A stretch of 64,000 bases of DNA from Trichostrongylus colubriformis (lineage: Eukaryota; Nematoda; Chromadorea; Rhabditida; Trichostrongylidae): assembly GCA_963978905.1 (NCBI GenBank), contig OZ022258.1, positions 40,966,591-41,030,590 on the forward strand. The letters run 5' to 3'. This document shows, piece after piece, positions 1 through 11,907 of the stretch. The number at the start of each line of letters is the position of its first letter. Positions within the stretch are counted from its first letter, which is position 1. The translations under genes and the position numbers were made by a program. The notes beneath the pieces are model-generated. The model ran no database searches and was not told where the DNA came from. It worked only from the letters and a program-made list of their open reading frames with translations.

Positions 1-357
1 CCATTGCGGATTCCCATGGCCCGTAATGCTCGCCAAGATCCAGTTGTGGGGATTCAAGCTTGGTTCGATCTGCTTTACCACATTTCTTGCGAAAGGCTAT
101 CGCACCGAATTCACTGTAAGCAGGGATGCCTGTCACTAGCTTTATATTGGCTGGAAAACTATGCTTGGCGTAAGATTGATCTAAACAAGTAGAACTTGTT
201 ACTACCAATATTCCAAAAAACGCCAGTGTTACGAGGAGTAAGGAGGATGTTCGACCTATCATAATTGAATCAACTCCATAGTCTATTCGCGGCTGAGGTC
301 TAAGGTGATATCTCCGATGCCCTTTTTCCCTCCAATGTTGGTAGCTTCCAGATCGTT

Positions 358-576
358 CTAAGGCCCTTCGTCGTTTGTGAGAGCTTGGTTCTTATTTTCT
401 TTAGAGCACGGCTCCTCAAGCTCCAGCGGAACTAACTGATTTATTGGCCTTCGAATAATACGTCGAGAGGGTAAGCTTATTGAAGCCTCACGGATGACCC
501 CGTTGTGGTCCACCAATTCCTGAATTCGTCCCATCTTCCAACAGTGTCTTGGTTGGATTGGGTCGCTTATCAACAC
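358..576 (-). pseudogene. BEL/Pao pol C-terminal domain (DUF5641-like), frameshifted
   Basis: The minus strand carries the C-terminal domain that follows integrase in BEL/Pao polyproteins. Diagnostic pieces are VLISDPIQPRHCWKMGRI, then VIREASISLPSRRIIRRP and NQLVPLELEE. It is out of frame with 628-924, so at least one frameshift lies between about 576 and 628. It gives the 3' end of pol; no LTR was recognised in the remaining 357 bases, so the element probably continues beyond the window or has decayed. Confidence 0.75.
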
Positions 577-627
577 AATGGCGTTCTTCTTTGGAATATA
601 CGACGATCCTCTTTGTTTTCCAACGTG

Positions 628-1911
628 TTACTGGTGTTTTCCTCGCAAGGATGTCAAATACTGAGCACGCCAGAGCTGCCAAAATTTTTCTGTGTGTCGA
701 CATGAGCTTTGCAGAGCATGCCTTGCCTGAGTTTTCGTTTTTATTATAGCTCTTTCTTTACTTGGTAGGTATGACGGGTCATCTGTTTCTTCTGCGTGGT
801 CGACTGGGAAGAGTACTTCGAACTCGTTTTGCAAGAAATCTATTGGCCTTAATCCATGATCGGACAGTGAGTTGGACTCCTCGTAAAGCAATGGTCTTGC
901 ATTGAGAAGATTCTCAATTTCCACAAGTATAGTAACTTATTCGGTGGGAGACTTTGGCTTTCCCGACTGATTTGCACAGTTAGTCTCCACCGATTTGATC
1001 AAACGTTCATAAAATCCTCCTTGCCAGGGAGCGTACGGTGTTATGTATCGCCATTCAATTTCTTTACTGGCAACTAGTAGTTCCACCATTGGATCTCTTC
1101 TAGCAGCTTGGGGACATTCTGTCAGGACATTCTCTCCTAGGGTAAATGTTGGCGAATTATCACTTGTTATAGACTTGGGTATGCCTCGCCGTCCGAAAAA
1201 TCGTCGTATCTTGTGGAGAAAGACTGTTATCGAAAGATCTGTGATTGCGTCAAGATGTATAAGTCTTGTCGACATACATGTAATTATGCAGCTTTTCCCT
1301 TTACTACCGTCTGGATTGAGTACTGCTAGAGGGCCAAAATAGTCTAATCCCACATGCAGAAATGGTTTGGAGCGTTGGATTCGTTGTTGAGGAAGGTCTC
1401 CTTGCATTGGATACTTGTATGGTAAATTGTTGAATTTTTGACATGCCACGCATCTCCTTATGATGCGCGTAACTTGAGCGCGGAGTTGCGGAATCCAGAA
1501 CTGTTGTCGCACGAGGGACATCGTATGACTTATGCTTGGATGCCCGTTGTTGTGGCAATCTCTTATGATTGCCTCAGCTAACCAAGAATTCTGCAGAATG
1601 ATCAGTAGATACTTTGTTTCTGTTCCTAATACGATACATCCCAATCGTCCATAACATCTCAGCAAACCTTCATCTGCTCGTATGTTCAAATGATTAATGG
1701 AACGCGAAATTCCGGTTATTTCTATGGATCCTTGATGAATGTTCACCGAAATTTTTCCCGCTGCTGCATTTTCTTTTCCGGAAATGCTAGAGCTAGTTTC
1801 GTCTGCTACGCGTATTCCTGGGGAAAGTTGAATATGGTGAGCTGGGTTCCTATTAACTCGCACTACGAGAATCTTTATGAAGCGTATAACATAGGCGACT
1901 ACTCGCTTCAT
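628..1911 (-). pseudogene. BEL/Pao pol, integrase region with in-frame stop
   Basis: This is the integrase part of the Pao polyprotein, which would insert element cDNA into chromosomes. The 324-residue open stretch at 937-1911 has an H2C2 zinc-binding domain (His120, His124, Cys154, Cys157; core GHPSISHTMSLVRQQFWIP) followed by an rve catalytic core. GLDYFGPL supplies Asp190, ITSDNSPTF Asp251 and WQGGFYERLIKSV Glu302. A TAA at 937-939 interrupts the frame, and the same frame continues at 924-628 (VEIENLLNARPLLYEE), the usual post-integrase region of Pao elements. A further frameshift ends this part near 628. The catalytic residues are intact, but the stop and frameshifts make it a relic. Confidence 0.85.
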
Positions 1912-1973
1912 TTTCTAGAGTGGTAAATGGGTCCGCTCTCTTGTCCACACTTCTATTTTCCTCTTTTGAATGG

Positions 1974-2425
1974 CTAAGATACTGCCGATTTCCGACGAGA
2001 AGGGAATGGGTTCGTCCACGTGTTCTTTACTTGGCGGTACGATTTCGCAGACACTTGTCCAAGTCTCGGGGGGCTCACAAAGTATAGCGGGTCCGTTCCA
2101 CCAGAAATGATCTTGTAAATCCTGCTTGGATAATCCTCGGGTTGCAGAGTCGGCAGGATTGAGTTTAGATGGTATACCGAAGCAAACTTGAATGTTTTGA
2201 CGTCTAGGTGGTTAGTTATATTACCGATCTCGATGAGCCTGTTGAAAATCATAGAACCAACGTTCTTCAGTGGTTTAGTACGTATCCAGCTAAGTACTAT
2301 TTCCGAGTCCGTCAGGATGTATACTTGTTGAATTCGTAGAGCCGATCGTAACTGAGATAATACCGAGTTGGTCAGTCTCATAGCCAATGTCATGGCATTT
2401 AATAGTTGCTTTCGTTTTGAGTGGA
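1974..2425 (-). pseudogene. BEL/Pao pol, RNase H-like region (broken)
   Basis: Read on the minus strand, this stretch carries the RNase H-type connection region of a BEL/Pao LTR retrotransposon polyprotein. The motif YILTDSEIVLSWI contains the TDS core and is followed by the region leading to the PADSATRG segment. The frame shifts there: the same codons read as an unrelated tail (LNSILPTLQ) instead of continuing as NPADSATRGLS. The upstream protease and RT core are absent. At about 2425 the reading frame runs without a break into CR1-like LINE sequence. Downstream lies the integrase at 937-1911. Family assignment is from recognised motifs; loss of function follows from the frameshift and missing RT. 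Confidence 0.75.
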
Positions 2426-3290
2426 TGTAATGAGGTATGCCATCATAGGTAGCAGAGGAATTCTTCTTCGATTTTTTCATGATTCTCGAGACATCATGTG
2501 GTCGGATAACAAGATCGAAATCAGTGTTCGATTCTGCTAGAGTTTCTATCTGATCATATGGTACATATCGGTCAATATCCTGTCTGCATTGGGAGAATAC
2601 ACTAGCAAAATATCGCCCGAGTGCTACTGCTATTCCTTTATCAGATTCTATAGAATGACCGTCTTCATCAATAACAAATGTAGGCTTCGAAGAGGCGTTA
2701 ATATTTTTTTCTTTGATATGCATAGAATGAAAAGTTATTGCGATTCAGTAAATGGCGCTCTCTATTGGCCAGGTATTTTCTAGTGTGGAAAACAATGTCA
2801 GAACATACCTTCTTGTAGAATGCATTAGACAAGGGATCTTGTAGTTTCTTGAAAAGTCGAGCTTTCTGCTCGATCAAATTTTTGATATGACTGGGGTATT
2901 GACGGTTTCTGTCATATGTGTAGCGAAAGGGAACAAATTTTGAGAAACATTTATATAAAACTGAACAAAATCTGTAGTAAAGTTCTGAAACTGATGTATA
3001 ATTACTGAGCAATTGATTCCAGTAGCACAACTCTAAGTGATATAGCAGCATTTGTTTCAGATATAATATCAAAACAAAGCAAATCAGAGAGCAATCCATT
3101 GAATTGTTTGCGGCATAATCGCCACAATAAACTATTTTTAATTAAACAGCAAACTCCTCCTCCTTTTGAGCCTTTTCTATCTGATCGTATAAGATTATAA
3201 TTCTGATCTACTACTATTTCTGAATCCAATGTTTTATCATCAAGCCATGTTTCAGTAACTAGCAAAATACCAGGGTTAGTCATAACAAGA
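2425..3290 (-). pseudogene. CR1-like LINE ORF2 remnant: endonuclease, linker, start of RT
   Basis: Minus-strand pieces of a non-LTR retrotransposon ORF2 lie in the order expected for the CR1/Jockey group. At 3002-3283 is part of an AP-type endonuclease (LLVTETWLDD, then DRKGSKGGGVCCLI). At 2698-2960 is the basic linker (QYPSHIKNLIEQKARLFKKL, then NNFSFYAYQRKKY). At 2425-2723 is the segment just before RT (FASVFS, then KKSKKNSSATYDGIPHYI). The pieces are in different frames, so several frameshifts are present. The palm of the RT is missing: the sequence passes at about 2425 into BEL/Pao RNase H on the same strand. This ordering suggests a deletion or a template-switch chimera. Confidence 0.7.
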
Positions 3291-3370
3291 AAACAATGAA
3301 GAGGGCAATTTATTAACTATGCTTCGGGAGTTCAGAAGACAACACTTTAAACCTGCAGAAGGACCGTGCA

Positions 3371-4204
3371 TCACTGGCGGTGTCCCGCGCTTCCTCTAAC
3401 GGAGAGCTCACTAACTCGTTTTAGCTCGCTTTTGTAAACGACCCATTCCTTCTTTTTTGCGACCTTGTTTAATTCACGAGCTTGTCTGAGTCTATATTCA
3501 GCGACTCTCTCTTCAGCTGACATACTGCGTCTTATGAATATATCCGACATACCTGACCGACGTAATAATCGAGCATTAGAGAGTGTTTTTATTCAGTGTG
3601 ATTTGGATGGTAGGACCACTTTCACTAGTCTCTTTTTTGAGTCTGTATATGTACCCATACGATATACCGACTCGGGTCTACACTCTACATCAAGTATAAC
3701 TAGGATACCTGCTACCTTACCTTCTAACTCCAATTGACGACGAGAGGCAGGTAACTCTCGAGGCTCTTCCGCTATCCCAGCAATCACTACGCTTCTGCCT
3801 TTAACCTCCTCTTTAATCTTGCTAGAAATCGTTTCAACCATTTTTTCTTGTAAGACTAAGATCACTTCATTTGTGAGTGGATCCGTGTTCCGTTCCTGCA
3901 TGGCACTCAAAATTTCCATGATCGAGCAAGTGCGGTAGTCGAAGCTGCCACTCACAGAATTCTGGTCAAGCATCTGTGATGCTGGTTTTTCCCTTTGTGA
4001 GCTACCCTTTACGCTTGAATTCTGAACATTTTTTTTACCAGCCATTATCGTGAGAATTCTTGACAGAAAAGAACCAGGCAAACGCAGCTCAATTAGTCGA
4101 AACCCAAAAGCAACAAGTTTGAACCAGAACGGCCACGCCGACTGAACTATAGCAAATGGAATTGAAGTATAGTGAAAAACAGACTTTTGGGATGACAAGG
4201 GCAA
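3371..4204 (-). pseudogene. CR1-like LINE ORF1 remnant
   Basis: The likely ORF1 start is the ATG at 4043-4045 on the minus strand (MAGKKNVQNSS); the open frame upstream to 4204 reads as 5' leader. A short coiled-coil-like stretch (LQEKMVETISSKIKEEV) is followed by the conserved block RSVVIAGIAEEP and VYRMGTYTDSKKRLVKVVLP, seen in ORF1-type proteins of nematode CR1 elements (nucleic-acid-binding chaperone role by family). After about 3593 the frame shifts and continues as LLRRSGMSDIFIRRSMSAEE and ELNKVAKKKEWVVYKSELK, ending at a TGA at 3371-3373. The frameshift disables it. It sits directly 5' of the ORF2 remnant, as expected. Confidence 0.65.
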
Positions 4205-4205
4205 T

Positions 4206-5914
4206 CAGGCAACTTTACCACCACCCTTGCGAGAAACAGGAACACCGGTAAGCAAGCACAGCACACTCTTACGAAAAAAGGTGACAGTTATGGTTACTTA
4301 CAGCAGTACCAAATACCAATCAACGGAGACCACGTTTCAACTCACCGCTCGCTGCCAACGCACTGATGAGAATGAATCACATTAAGAAAAGTATTTCAAA
4401 GATAAAAAAATTTAGATTATCTCGTACGGGCATGGTGCTGAAGTGTTCGTCATGATCGGATCACACATACAAGAATTTTGTGGTAGACCGCGTGGTCTTT
4501 CCAAAGGAAAATGACAATCGAAACGAAAGAGAGCCCAAACACCAACAGGAGGTCAGGTGGTATTCCGTTCAAAAGACTGGTCAGCGTCAAATCGTTTCTG
4601 ACGAATCGGCACCTCTTCAGCCTCCATGGGAGCGCATACATAATTCTCGGATCCTTGCTGGTGGGGAATGAATGCAAAGTCCATGGACCCAAACGCATTT
4701 TGTATCAGGCTTGGTTGGCCCCTAGAGGACAACGGTTTGACCGAGAAATTTGCTCGAAGTTTTTGATGAAGGGAATTTGCAACTCATCAAACGAGTGAGT
4801 CTGACTGCAGTAGTTTTTTCAAGAATTCTTAGATGAGCCGTAACCAAGAGGATAAATGTTCTATTTGCTCATTCCCATTGGGTTCAGTCAACAGAAGAAA
4901 ATTACTATTATTACCTCACTCGCCAGGCACTGGCTATTGAAAGCCCGCGCAGACGACAGGTGCATTTTCGCAGGTGCCACAGGTACCCTTACAGGATGTG
5001 GGCGCTAAAAATACCCACGTACTGTCGTAGTCCAGTGGTGGTGACCACATGATGCAATGAGCATACGCAAGTAGCACCGGTCACGATGCTGGACCTGGAT
5101 CCCCTAGTCTCCCAGTCTCCCTTTTCATTTTGCTCACTGACGTGTTTTGCTCCCCTCTGCATCATTGTTTATCAGTTGGAGCATCATGGCAATGATATGC
5201 GTCATATGACGCGTCTCGCTTATGAAAGGAACAGTCTCACTGAGGTTCGTCAGCCAGTTTACGACTTTGTCAGAAAGGACACAGGACGTCTTCCACCTAA
5301 AATTGCACACCACACTGTCCCCTTGTATGTCCGTTTTCCCTTTATGATTAACCACTATGCCACTCACAGGAGTGACTAATGTAGGACACAGAAGCTCTCT
5401 CGTATGCTATCTTTTCATCATAACGTTGTCGATAAGTTAGAAAACTACATGAGACCACTATAAACGGCTTGTGCCACTTAAGACTTCAGATAATATCGAT
5501 CTTCAATTTAATGGGTTCCTTACCAAGGGTGGTTGTCCTTATAATTTTTCGATTAAGATGAACAACACTGTGAGCAGGACACTTTCAACCAAATTTTCGG
5601 GAAAAGTTGCTTTCTAGTGAATGCGCTATCGAGATCCCTGATTAACCAGTGACAGTTAGCGTTGATGGTGCCTGAAGTGGGTTGATAAATACTTCAGATC
5701 ATCAGTCAATATACTGTTCTAGTACTGATCTGCACATTTTTGTAGTGCGTACCATTTCACCCGTTGCGCGCCCCTTTCGTTGTGGGCGGGTCTTTGCTCG
5801 CTTAGTATGTTCGACATAGCTGTTCGACATGGGAAATTATCAATCGTAATAGACTTTTCTCTGGTGTCTAGTCTACGCGAAAGCCATGTTATGAGCCTTT
5901 GTTGTGAGCAACAC
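4206..5914. other. Intergenic, no gene recognised
   Basis: About 1.7 kb with only short spurious open frames. I see no recognisable domain, TIR or tandem repeat. Mixed base composition without a coding signal. Confidence 0.5.
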
Positions 5915-6489
5915 CCTTTGAAGATAGTGATAGGGGTAATGTGGGTGACATGGAATCCCAAAAAGAATCATTCACTGAAAAATTACGGATCCGAAGGCCT
6001 GTGCATGGCGAAATTACCCGCAGAAGGCGCCCCCTTGAGCTGTGGAGGAAGTGGCCTCATCAGGGCAAGCCGCCTTGATCCATGGCAGCCCGCCTCTTAA
6101 CGGCGAGCCTTCCCTGATTGGCCGGAGTGGAAGGAGTCAAGGCGAGCGGAACGGATGGAGCGATCGGGGCACGCTTCCTTGAGCAGAGCGTCGCACGTTC
6201 TTTTCTAATCAGCTGATTATCCTTATATTGGTTTAGATTTTTGCTGCTCACCCGTTGAGTGTGCGAGTTTTTCTTTTCATTTCTTCTTTCCTTTTTCATT
6301 ATTTCTCACATGATGTCTTCGCTCGTCTGTAGTTAAGTACTTGCGCATTGATTGCTTGGCTACATGCCAATGGCAGAGTCGCCAGCGCTATCCGCCCCCT
6401 GGCGGAATGGTTCTCCACGTCGTCTCGTCCGTCATACTCACCACTTTTTTCACATTTCTTCCGAATTTTTCCTATTATACCTTTGAAGG
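5915..6489 (+). mobile_element. MITE-like element, family R1, copy 1
   Basis: Non-coding repeat of about 575 bp. The left end (CTTTGAAGATAGTGATAGGG) and right end (TTCCTATTATACCTTTGAAG) form an imperfect terminal inverted repeat. The interior matches by eye the copies at 33450-34009 and 60953-61503, with shared landmarks such as GGCGAAAT, CATGCCAATGG and a pyrimidine-rich right half. Part of it (5950-6105) recurs inverted at 18925-19115. The ends resemble the TTAAAGGCA termini of other elements in the window. No transposase was seen, so it is presumably non-autonomous. Confidence 0.6.
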
Positions 6490-7036
6490 CAAGCTCTATT
6501 CTTTGCTTGTGGGCCTTTTCACCTATTCAAGAAACTCGCCACTAACTTTGAAGACACCAGGAGGGGCAATTTGGCCTACGTTAAACACTTGCGGTTCGTA
6601 ATAAGCTACAATCGCACATACGACGCTTTGCCAAGACATCCAGTGGTAATTCATTGTATTTTCTCAAACATAAACTTCTTGTTCTCTTACCCTTTCGCTT
6701 ATTCTCCTCTTATTGTTCCACTTCTTTGTTGCTGACTATTATTTTAGTGGTTTAACATCATCAAGAATGAAATCAAGTCGCCCTATGCGACATAAAATGA
6801 CAGCGGCGTCGGCCTTCTCTGCCCACCGCCAGCAAGCAACTCGGCCACTCGATTGATGCGCGCTGGGATCGCAGTAGCGCCAAAAATGCGCATTATTCAA
6901 TGAGAACTTCGCTTAGGATTAAATCTTCCAAACTCGGTTGTTTCACAGAGAGAAACAGTGCCATTTTGGAAGTAGATCAGCAACTTGAGTGCTAACAATA
7001 AGCGTTTCAGCACACCACTGTGTGCGTGGCTTTCAG

Positions 7037-7595
7037 GGGAAGGACCCGAGGTTGGACTGGCCATTCGGAATGGGATACATATGGTCCGACGCATTTTCGG
7101 ACGTTGATCTCGATCCTGCACTCTAAAACGATTCTCTGAGCGAAGTTATAGAGGTTTTTTTTTTTTTGAAGAAACAATGCTAAGGTAGGTTTGGAAGCCC
7201 GTAACACGCGAGCCAGACGTTCTCACACAAAACCAGTGCGAGTTTCGTGTTCACGGGACCAAACTGCCCTGCGGTGCATGTTTCTAGCCAACGAGGCCTA
7301 TTGGGTGAGCCAAGAATCTTTTTCCGAAACTTGGTCCAATTCTCCGTAGGCAAAAATTTGGTTAAATCCTCGAATCTGCTGAAAACATGTCCTATAGGGT
7401 AGTTTGGTTCTCTGAACACAAAAATCGCACTGGTTTTGCGCGAGTCCAAACCTTCCATATAATAATGGTTTTTTCAAAAAAACCTCCATAACTCAGCTAA
7501 GAGAATCATTATGCAACTTTGGAATGCAAGTTCGAGATCAGCGTCCGAAATATGAATCCCATTCCGAATGGCCAGCCCGACCTCGGGTCCTTCCC
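7037..7595. mobile_element. Foldback element with long inverted arms
   Basis: The first about 135 bases (from GGGAAGGACCCGAGGT) recur as an imperfect inverted copy in the last about 125 (ending CCTCGGGTCCTTCCC). A second, inner inverted repeat pairs about 7195-7335 with 7310-7455, so nearly the whole element can fold back on itself. The inner sequence is related to 17838-18240. No coding capacity was seen. No target-site duplication was identified. It looks like a non-autonomous foldback or long-TIR DNA element. Confidence 0.65.
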
Positions 7596-8186
7596 TTGTT
7601 AGCTTAGTTCATAAATACTCCTCACTCCTTGTCCTATGCCCTAACCATCACAAATTTGCTCCTCTCACTACAGGTTGTTATTCATGTAAGGTCCGCATTA
7701 GACCACAGATGAGCGCGAAACAGCGTCCGTATGTGGCTTAACTATATTATTCGTTCCTCTAGCTTAATCCTGCTTCCGCTTCCAACCTGCACACCGGAGA
7801 AATGTGTGGAGTTCTCCAAACCGACTAGTACTTTCCACGTCCAACTGTGGAGCTCTTCGTTGCAAACCAAAGCTCGCTATGCCCTTGCCTTCCAAGATTT
7901 CGCCTTGCAGTGCTGTAAAATGTCTGTGATTTTACACCTTTGTAATGCCAGTCGAGATTCGCGATTAATCACTTCGAGACCATGTCAGCCACAGGTGGCT
8001 CACATCAAGTTGCCCGGTTCGGGAAGTATCAGCCATGTGTGGCTAACAGAAAATTCATGGACCCTCTGTTAGCACCTTTTGACAATCAGGAAAGTTTTTC
8101 GGTTGAACAATTGTTCGAACCCTCCTGCTATTATGCATGCTATGGAACGGAGAAAGGGAGCCCTGCCCAAACCGTCAGCCGGGCAA

Positions 8187-8403
8187 AAAAATAGTTTGGA
8201 CTAAAGCTTCATCTATGGAGGTTACTCATTGTGCTGAACACGAAAACAAGCTTCGCTTCTGGTTTTCTTATCCGCTGGAAGCTGCCATTTAAGATTACGC
8301 AAAAAATTACACAAAAAAAGTATTTGGACTAAAACTTCAGCTATGGAGCTTATTCAAGGTGCTTAACACGAAAAGAAGCTCCGTTTCTTGTTCTCACGCC
8401 AAA
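8187..8403 (+). repeat. Diverged direct repeat, two units of about 90 bp
   Basis: Two similar segments (about 8187-8277 and 8317-8403) share TTTGGACTAAA, a CTATGGAG core and AACACGAAAA in the same order. They are separated by about 40 bases. Local duplication is the simplest explanation. Confidence 0.55.
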
Positions 8404-10376
8404 TTGTTGCGCCAGCTTTTTCCGTCCAAGTCCCCTGGAAACTTCATATAGGGATCATTGAAGATGATGATCACAAATATGACTTTCTTCCAAGCACCGG
8501 CGTCGGTAGACTCCAGGGTAAGGACAAGCATGCTTATTTCAACCGTACTTTCGATCGCTCGAACTAATTGCATTCAATAAACGCTGCATAAAGCACATGG
8601 CCGGAGGAGGGCACCCATTTTTGCTCTATTTTCTCTCACTCGTCACCACAACCATATTTCTGCAAATTCAAGCGTACATTTTTGTTTTAGCCTTAGTGGA
8701 GTGGGAAAGGTCTCTTTTCCACCCGAACCTTAGAAAAAATGGGTAAACGGTAAAATAGGCAGAAGCTGAGCACAGTGAAGTGACATGCCCCAACTACGTT
8801 AAAACAAAGAAAAAAGAAACTGAAAAAGCGATTCAAAGCAGACGAAAGTCAGAAGTGGCCCCGTGGGACCGTGTCAGTCACATGTGGCTAACAGCGAGCA
8901 GCCGACTGAATAGTTCCTGTCCGACCGTGTCATTTTCCGAAAAAAGGCGCGGTCGCGAATGGGTTAAGTAGGTGTGGAGGTTACCGCTGTATGCAATCAG
9001 TACAAGTACGAAAATATAAAAACCTTCAAAAAAAAAAAAAACAACCAACTGAATAAAGGCGGAAGGAGCGAAAGCGATCGGATGCGGATACAATGTGCAG
9101 TCATGTGCTGAGACAGACAAGGGTCGGTGTAATTGATTGACGACCCGCGGTGATAGGGCTCACTCAAGTAACTCAACAGTCCGACTATCTATTCATTCTC
9201 TATCTCCCTTCACCTCTCAAATTCCTCCTCAGCCACCTAGTAATTTTGGCCCCTCCAACATAGGATCCGATGGCCACCATGGTCCACACCAGACATTTCC
9301 CTCTGAGGCTAAAGAAATTATCGGTTATCAAGGTCTCTTAAGAAACGGACCACTGAGGTCTCAGACGAATGAGGTGGAGGTGAACGCAATCACATTTTTC
9401 GACGCTGCTCAAAGGAATGTAAATGCCCATTGGACCACCATTCTCTCACACGATACCCTTCGACCTCGAGTGATCGACTCCACCGTGATACAGATCAGCT
9501 TACAATGCCCTGCGCTTGGGTGGCTTTGAAAGGTCTTCCTGTGCCCCTGTGTAGCTCATACATCGTCGCATCCGAACAGTTCTTCTCTGTCTTGGCTTTG
9601 ACTTGCACCAACCCGCTCTCTGGAAAGGTAGCATCCATGTGCCACCTACATAGATATTGACAAGAAGTAGTGAAAACAACGATGGACATGCTTGATTTAG
9701 TGTGTCACCATGGAATACGATAGCGTGCTTTAAAAAATATGACAAACTTTTCCGCCGACCTAATACGTCCAAAATTTGTGATTTCTTGTAGCGTTTTATT
9801 CTACAGGATGCAGAGAAAGCACTGGCAAAGCTTCACCATACTAAGACGAGAAGAACCACCAACATCAGTTTCATAGTTAAAAATATGTGATCAACAAAAT
9901 GCTACAAATAATGTATCACAACAAGTCCAAAAAATTCATAGGGTTGCTTTGTGCTTCGACAAATGGCAAAGGGCGTAAGGAAAAGCATATGCAGTGGTTC
10001 GCATTTGATCGTCGTGCGATGAATTGGATGCGATGGAGTAATCCTTCGAGGAACCGTCCACGGAAAAATGAATTTCTCCATTACCTATATATTTAGGGTC
10101 TATTTGCCTGATAAGGGTAGCATGCAAAGTTTCACGCGAAAAAGTGAGAATTCGGCTAAATACAGTTCCCCGAATTCCCGGGAGGATGGGCGGGGCCTTC
10201 GAGTAAAAGCCACGTCCCGTTGTCCGCCGCGGTTTAGACTGTTTAGGTGACATTCTGTTCCTACAATGCGTCGCCGACCGCGGCGGCCGACGGGGTGGGC
10301 GCTTGTTTGGGGGCCTCTTCGACCTTGGCGAGACTTTTAAAATTCATTAGGGCGCATTTTATCAACTATGATAACA
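8404..10376. other. Intergenic, no convincing gene
   Basis: An open frame of 130 codons at 9137-9529 has a low-complexity Ser/Pro-rich start and no domain I recognise. It lacks splice context and is probably chance. A short A-run occurs near 9031. No TIR element was delimited. Confidence 0.4.
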
Positions 10377-10476
10377 CCATAAAAAGTAGAAACTTACACT
10401 TCATTGGATATTGGGCAATCAATAACATAAATATCAGTGAACAACATCAAGATATAAAAATTAAACATATGAAGCT

Positions 10477-11907
10477 TTTTCAGCTGATTTCACTAATATG
10501 TTCACCAATCTACCACACTCGAAAATAATGTACAGTATCAAAGAGATTTTGAAAATATCTTTTAAAAACAGCAATAAAAAATTTCTAGTAATGACTTCAA
10601 AACTTTTTACACGAACAATCTATCCCATGAAAATTACAATTATTATGACATCACAGACATAATATATCTTCTGGACTACTTATTGAAAAATAGCTACTGT
10701 ACATTTTCTGAAAAACTTTTCATTAAAAAAATAGGAGTACCGCAAAGGAGTAATGTAAGTCCAATATTAGCCGATCTCACTTTGTCCTACTATGAATACG
10801 TTTTCTCTCTTAAATTCAGAACACTCAGAAACTACATTTCATACCTTTTAGATATATGGATGACATATCAATAATACATAACAGAGACACTAAAACCATC
10901 TTGAATACACTCAACAATATTATTTACAAAAACATTTTAGAACTTGAAATTACTCACGATCATGAAGAAAAGAGCAACTACCTTGATCTAGAGATTAACA
11001 TCATAGATAACAAAATTCATACAAAAATGTATATGTACTGAACAATGTGAGACTTGCAAGATTTATTCCAAAAGATTCAAAAACACTTTCACAAAAAATG
11101 ATTGCAAAAGAACGTTGCAAAAGTATTCTGAACTTTTATTGGCAAGCTTTCGGCGCTTAGCGCCTTTCTCAAGCCTGAAATGGTACAAATTAAAACCTAT
11201 CGAGAAATTCTATTTCAGAGTCGCTCTGGTTTATTTGTACTAAACCGACTTACTGCTGCCACCGGGTTACTATCCTTACCCTTGGTGGGGTCCTTGGTAG
11301 TGGAGCAGAATTCTGCAGTAAGTCGGTTTAGTACAAATAAACCAGAGCGACTCTGAAATAGAGTTTCTCGATAGGTTTTAATTTGTACCATTTCAGGCTT
11401 GAGAAAGGCGCTAAGCGCCGAAAGCTTGCCAATAAAAGTTCAAAATACTTTTGCAACGTTCTTTTGCAATCATTTTTTGCGAAAGTGTTTTTGAATCTTT
11501 TGGAATAAATCTTGCAAGTCTCACATTGTTCAGTACATATTCAGATCAACATGAGGCTTCGGGACAAGACAATGCTGAAATACAAAAATGTATAATAAAA
11601 CAGATAATTTCAATTTTACCATTAAGCGATTCCCCAATTCCCTGAGTAACCTTTCCTGTCAAATCAAGTACACCCCATTTATTCCGAAATACTCAGAACA
11701 GCAAGGACTTGTACAAACAAAAAAGATTTTTTGGATAGATTAAAATATACCATTGTACAAATACAGGAGTCAGGTTACTGCATTGATACATTCATTGCTT
11801 GCCTTTTTAAGTGTTTGACTAAAAATGAATTCATGAAATACAAATATAAATTAGATTCACAAAGCCTTAAAGATTTCTTCAAGAAACTCTTGAATTTAGT
11901 TCAGTAA
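10477..11907 (+). pseudogene. Penelope-like reverse transcriptase, interrupted by a hairpin
   Basis: Reverse transcriptase remnants lie in consistent order on the plus strand. At 10477-10662 is FSADFTNMFTNLPHSK, resembling the RT3 block of Penelope-like elements (PLEs). At 10683-10874 is KIGVPQRSNVSPILADLTLS (RT4-type GxPQGxxxSP). At 10856-11041 is the catalytic MDDISII, then YLDLEINIIDNKIHTKMY, typical of PLE RTs. A frameshift separates the second and third blocks, and a stop ends the first. A 510-bp inverted repeat (11031-11540) then interrupts, and coding-like sequence resumes at 11649-11907 (TARTCTNKKDFLDRLKYT, ending LLNLVQ). No GIY-YIG endonuclease follows. PLE assignment is by remembered motif pattern and needs a profile search. 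Confidence 0.6.
11031..11540. repeat. Near-perfect inverted repeat, 226-bp arms, 58-nt loop
   Basis: Arms 11031-11256 and 11315-11540 are reverse complements apart from a few bases; the 58-base loop is 11257-11314. Each arm contains GAAAGGCGCTAAGCGCC followed by GAAAGC (plus strand at 11401-11425, minus strand in the left arm). That is a short stem-loop next to a GAAA, recalling a decayed hammerhead-ribozyme core as carried by the terminal repeats of some Penelope-like elements. The structure splits the RT remnant, so it is either the element's own inverted terminal repeats or a nested insertion. Confidence 0.85.

Noticed and set aside
9137..9529. 130-codon open frame
   Set aside because: Ser/Pro-rich low complexity, no domain, no splice context, and overlapping frames on both strands. 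Treated as chance.
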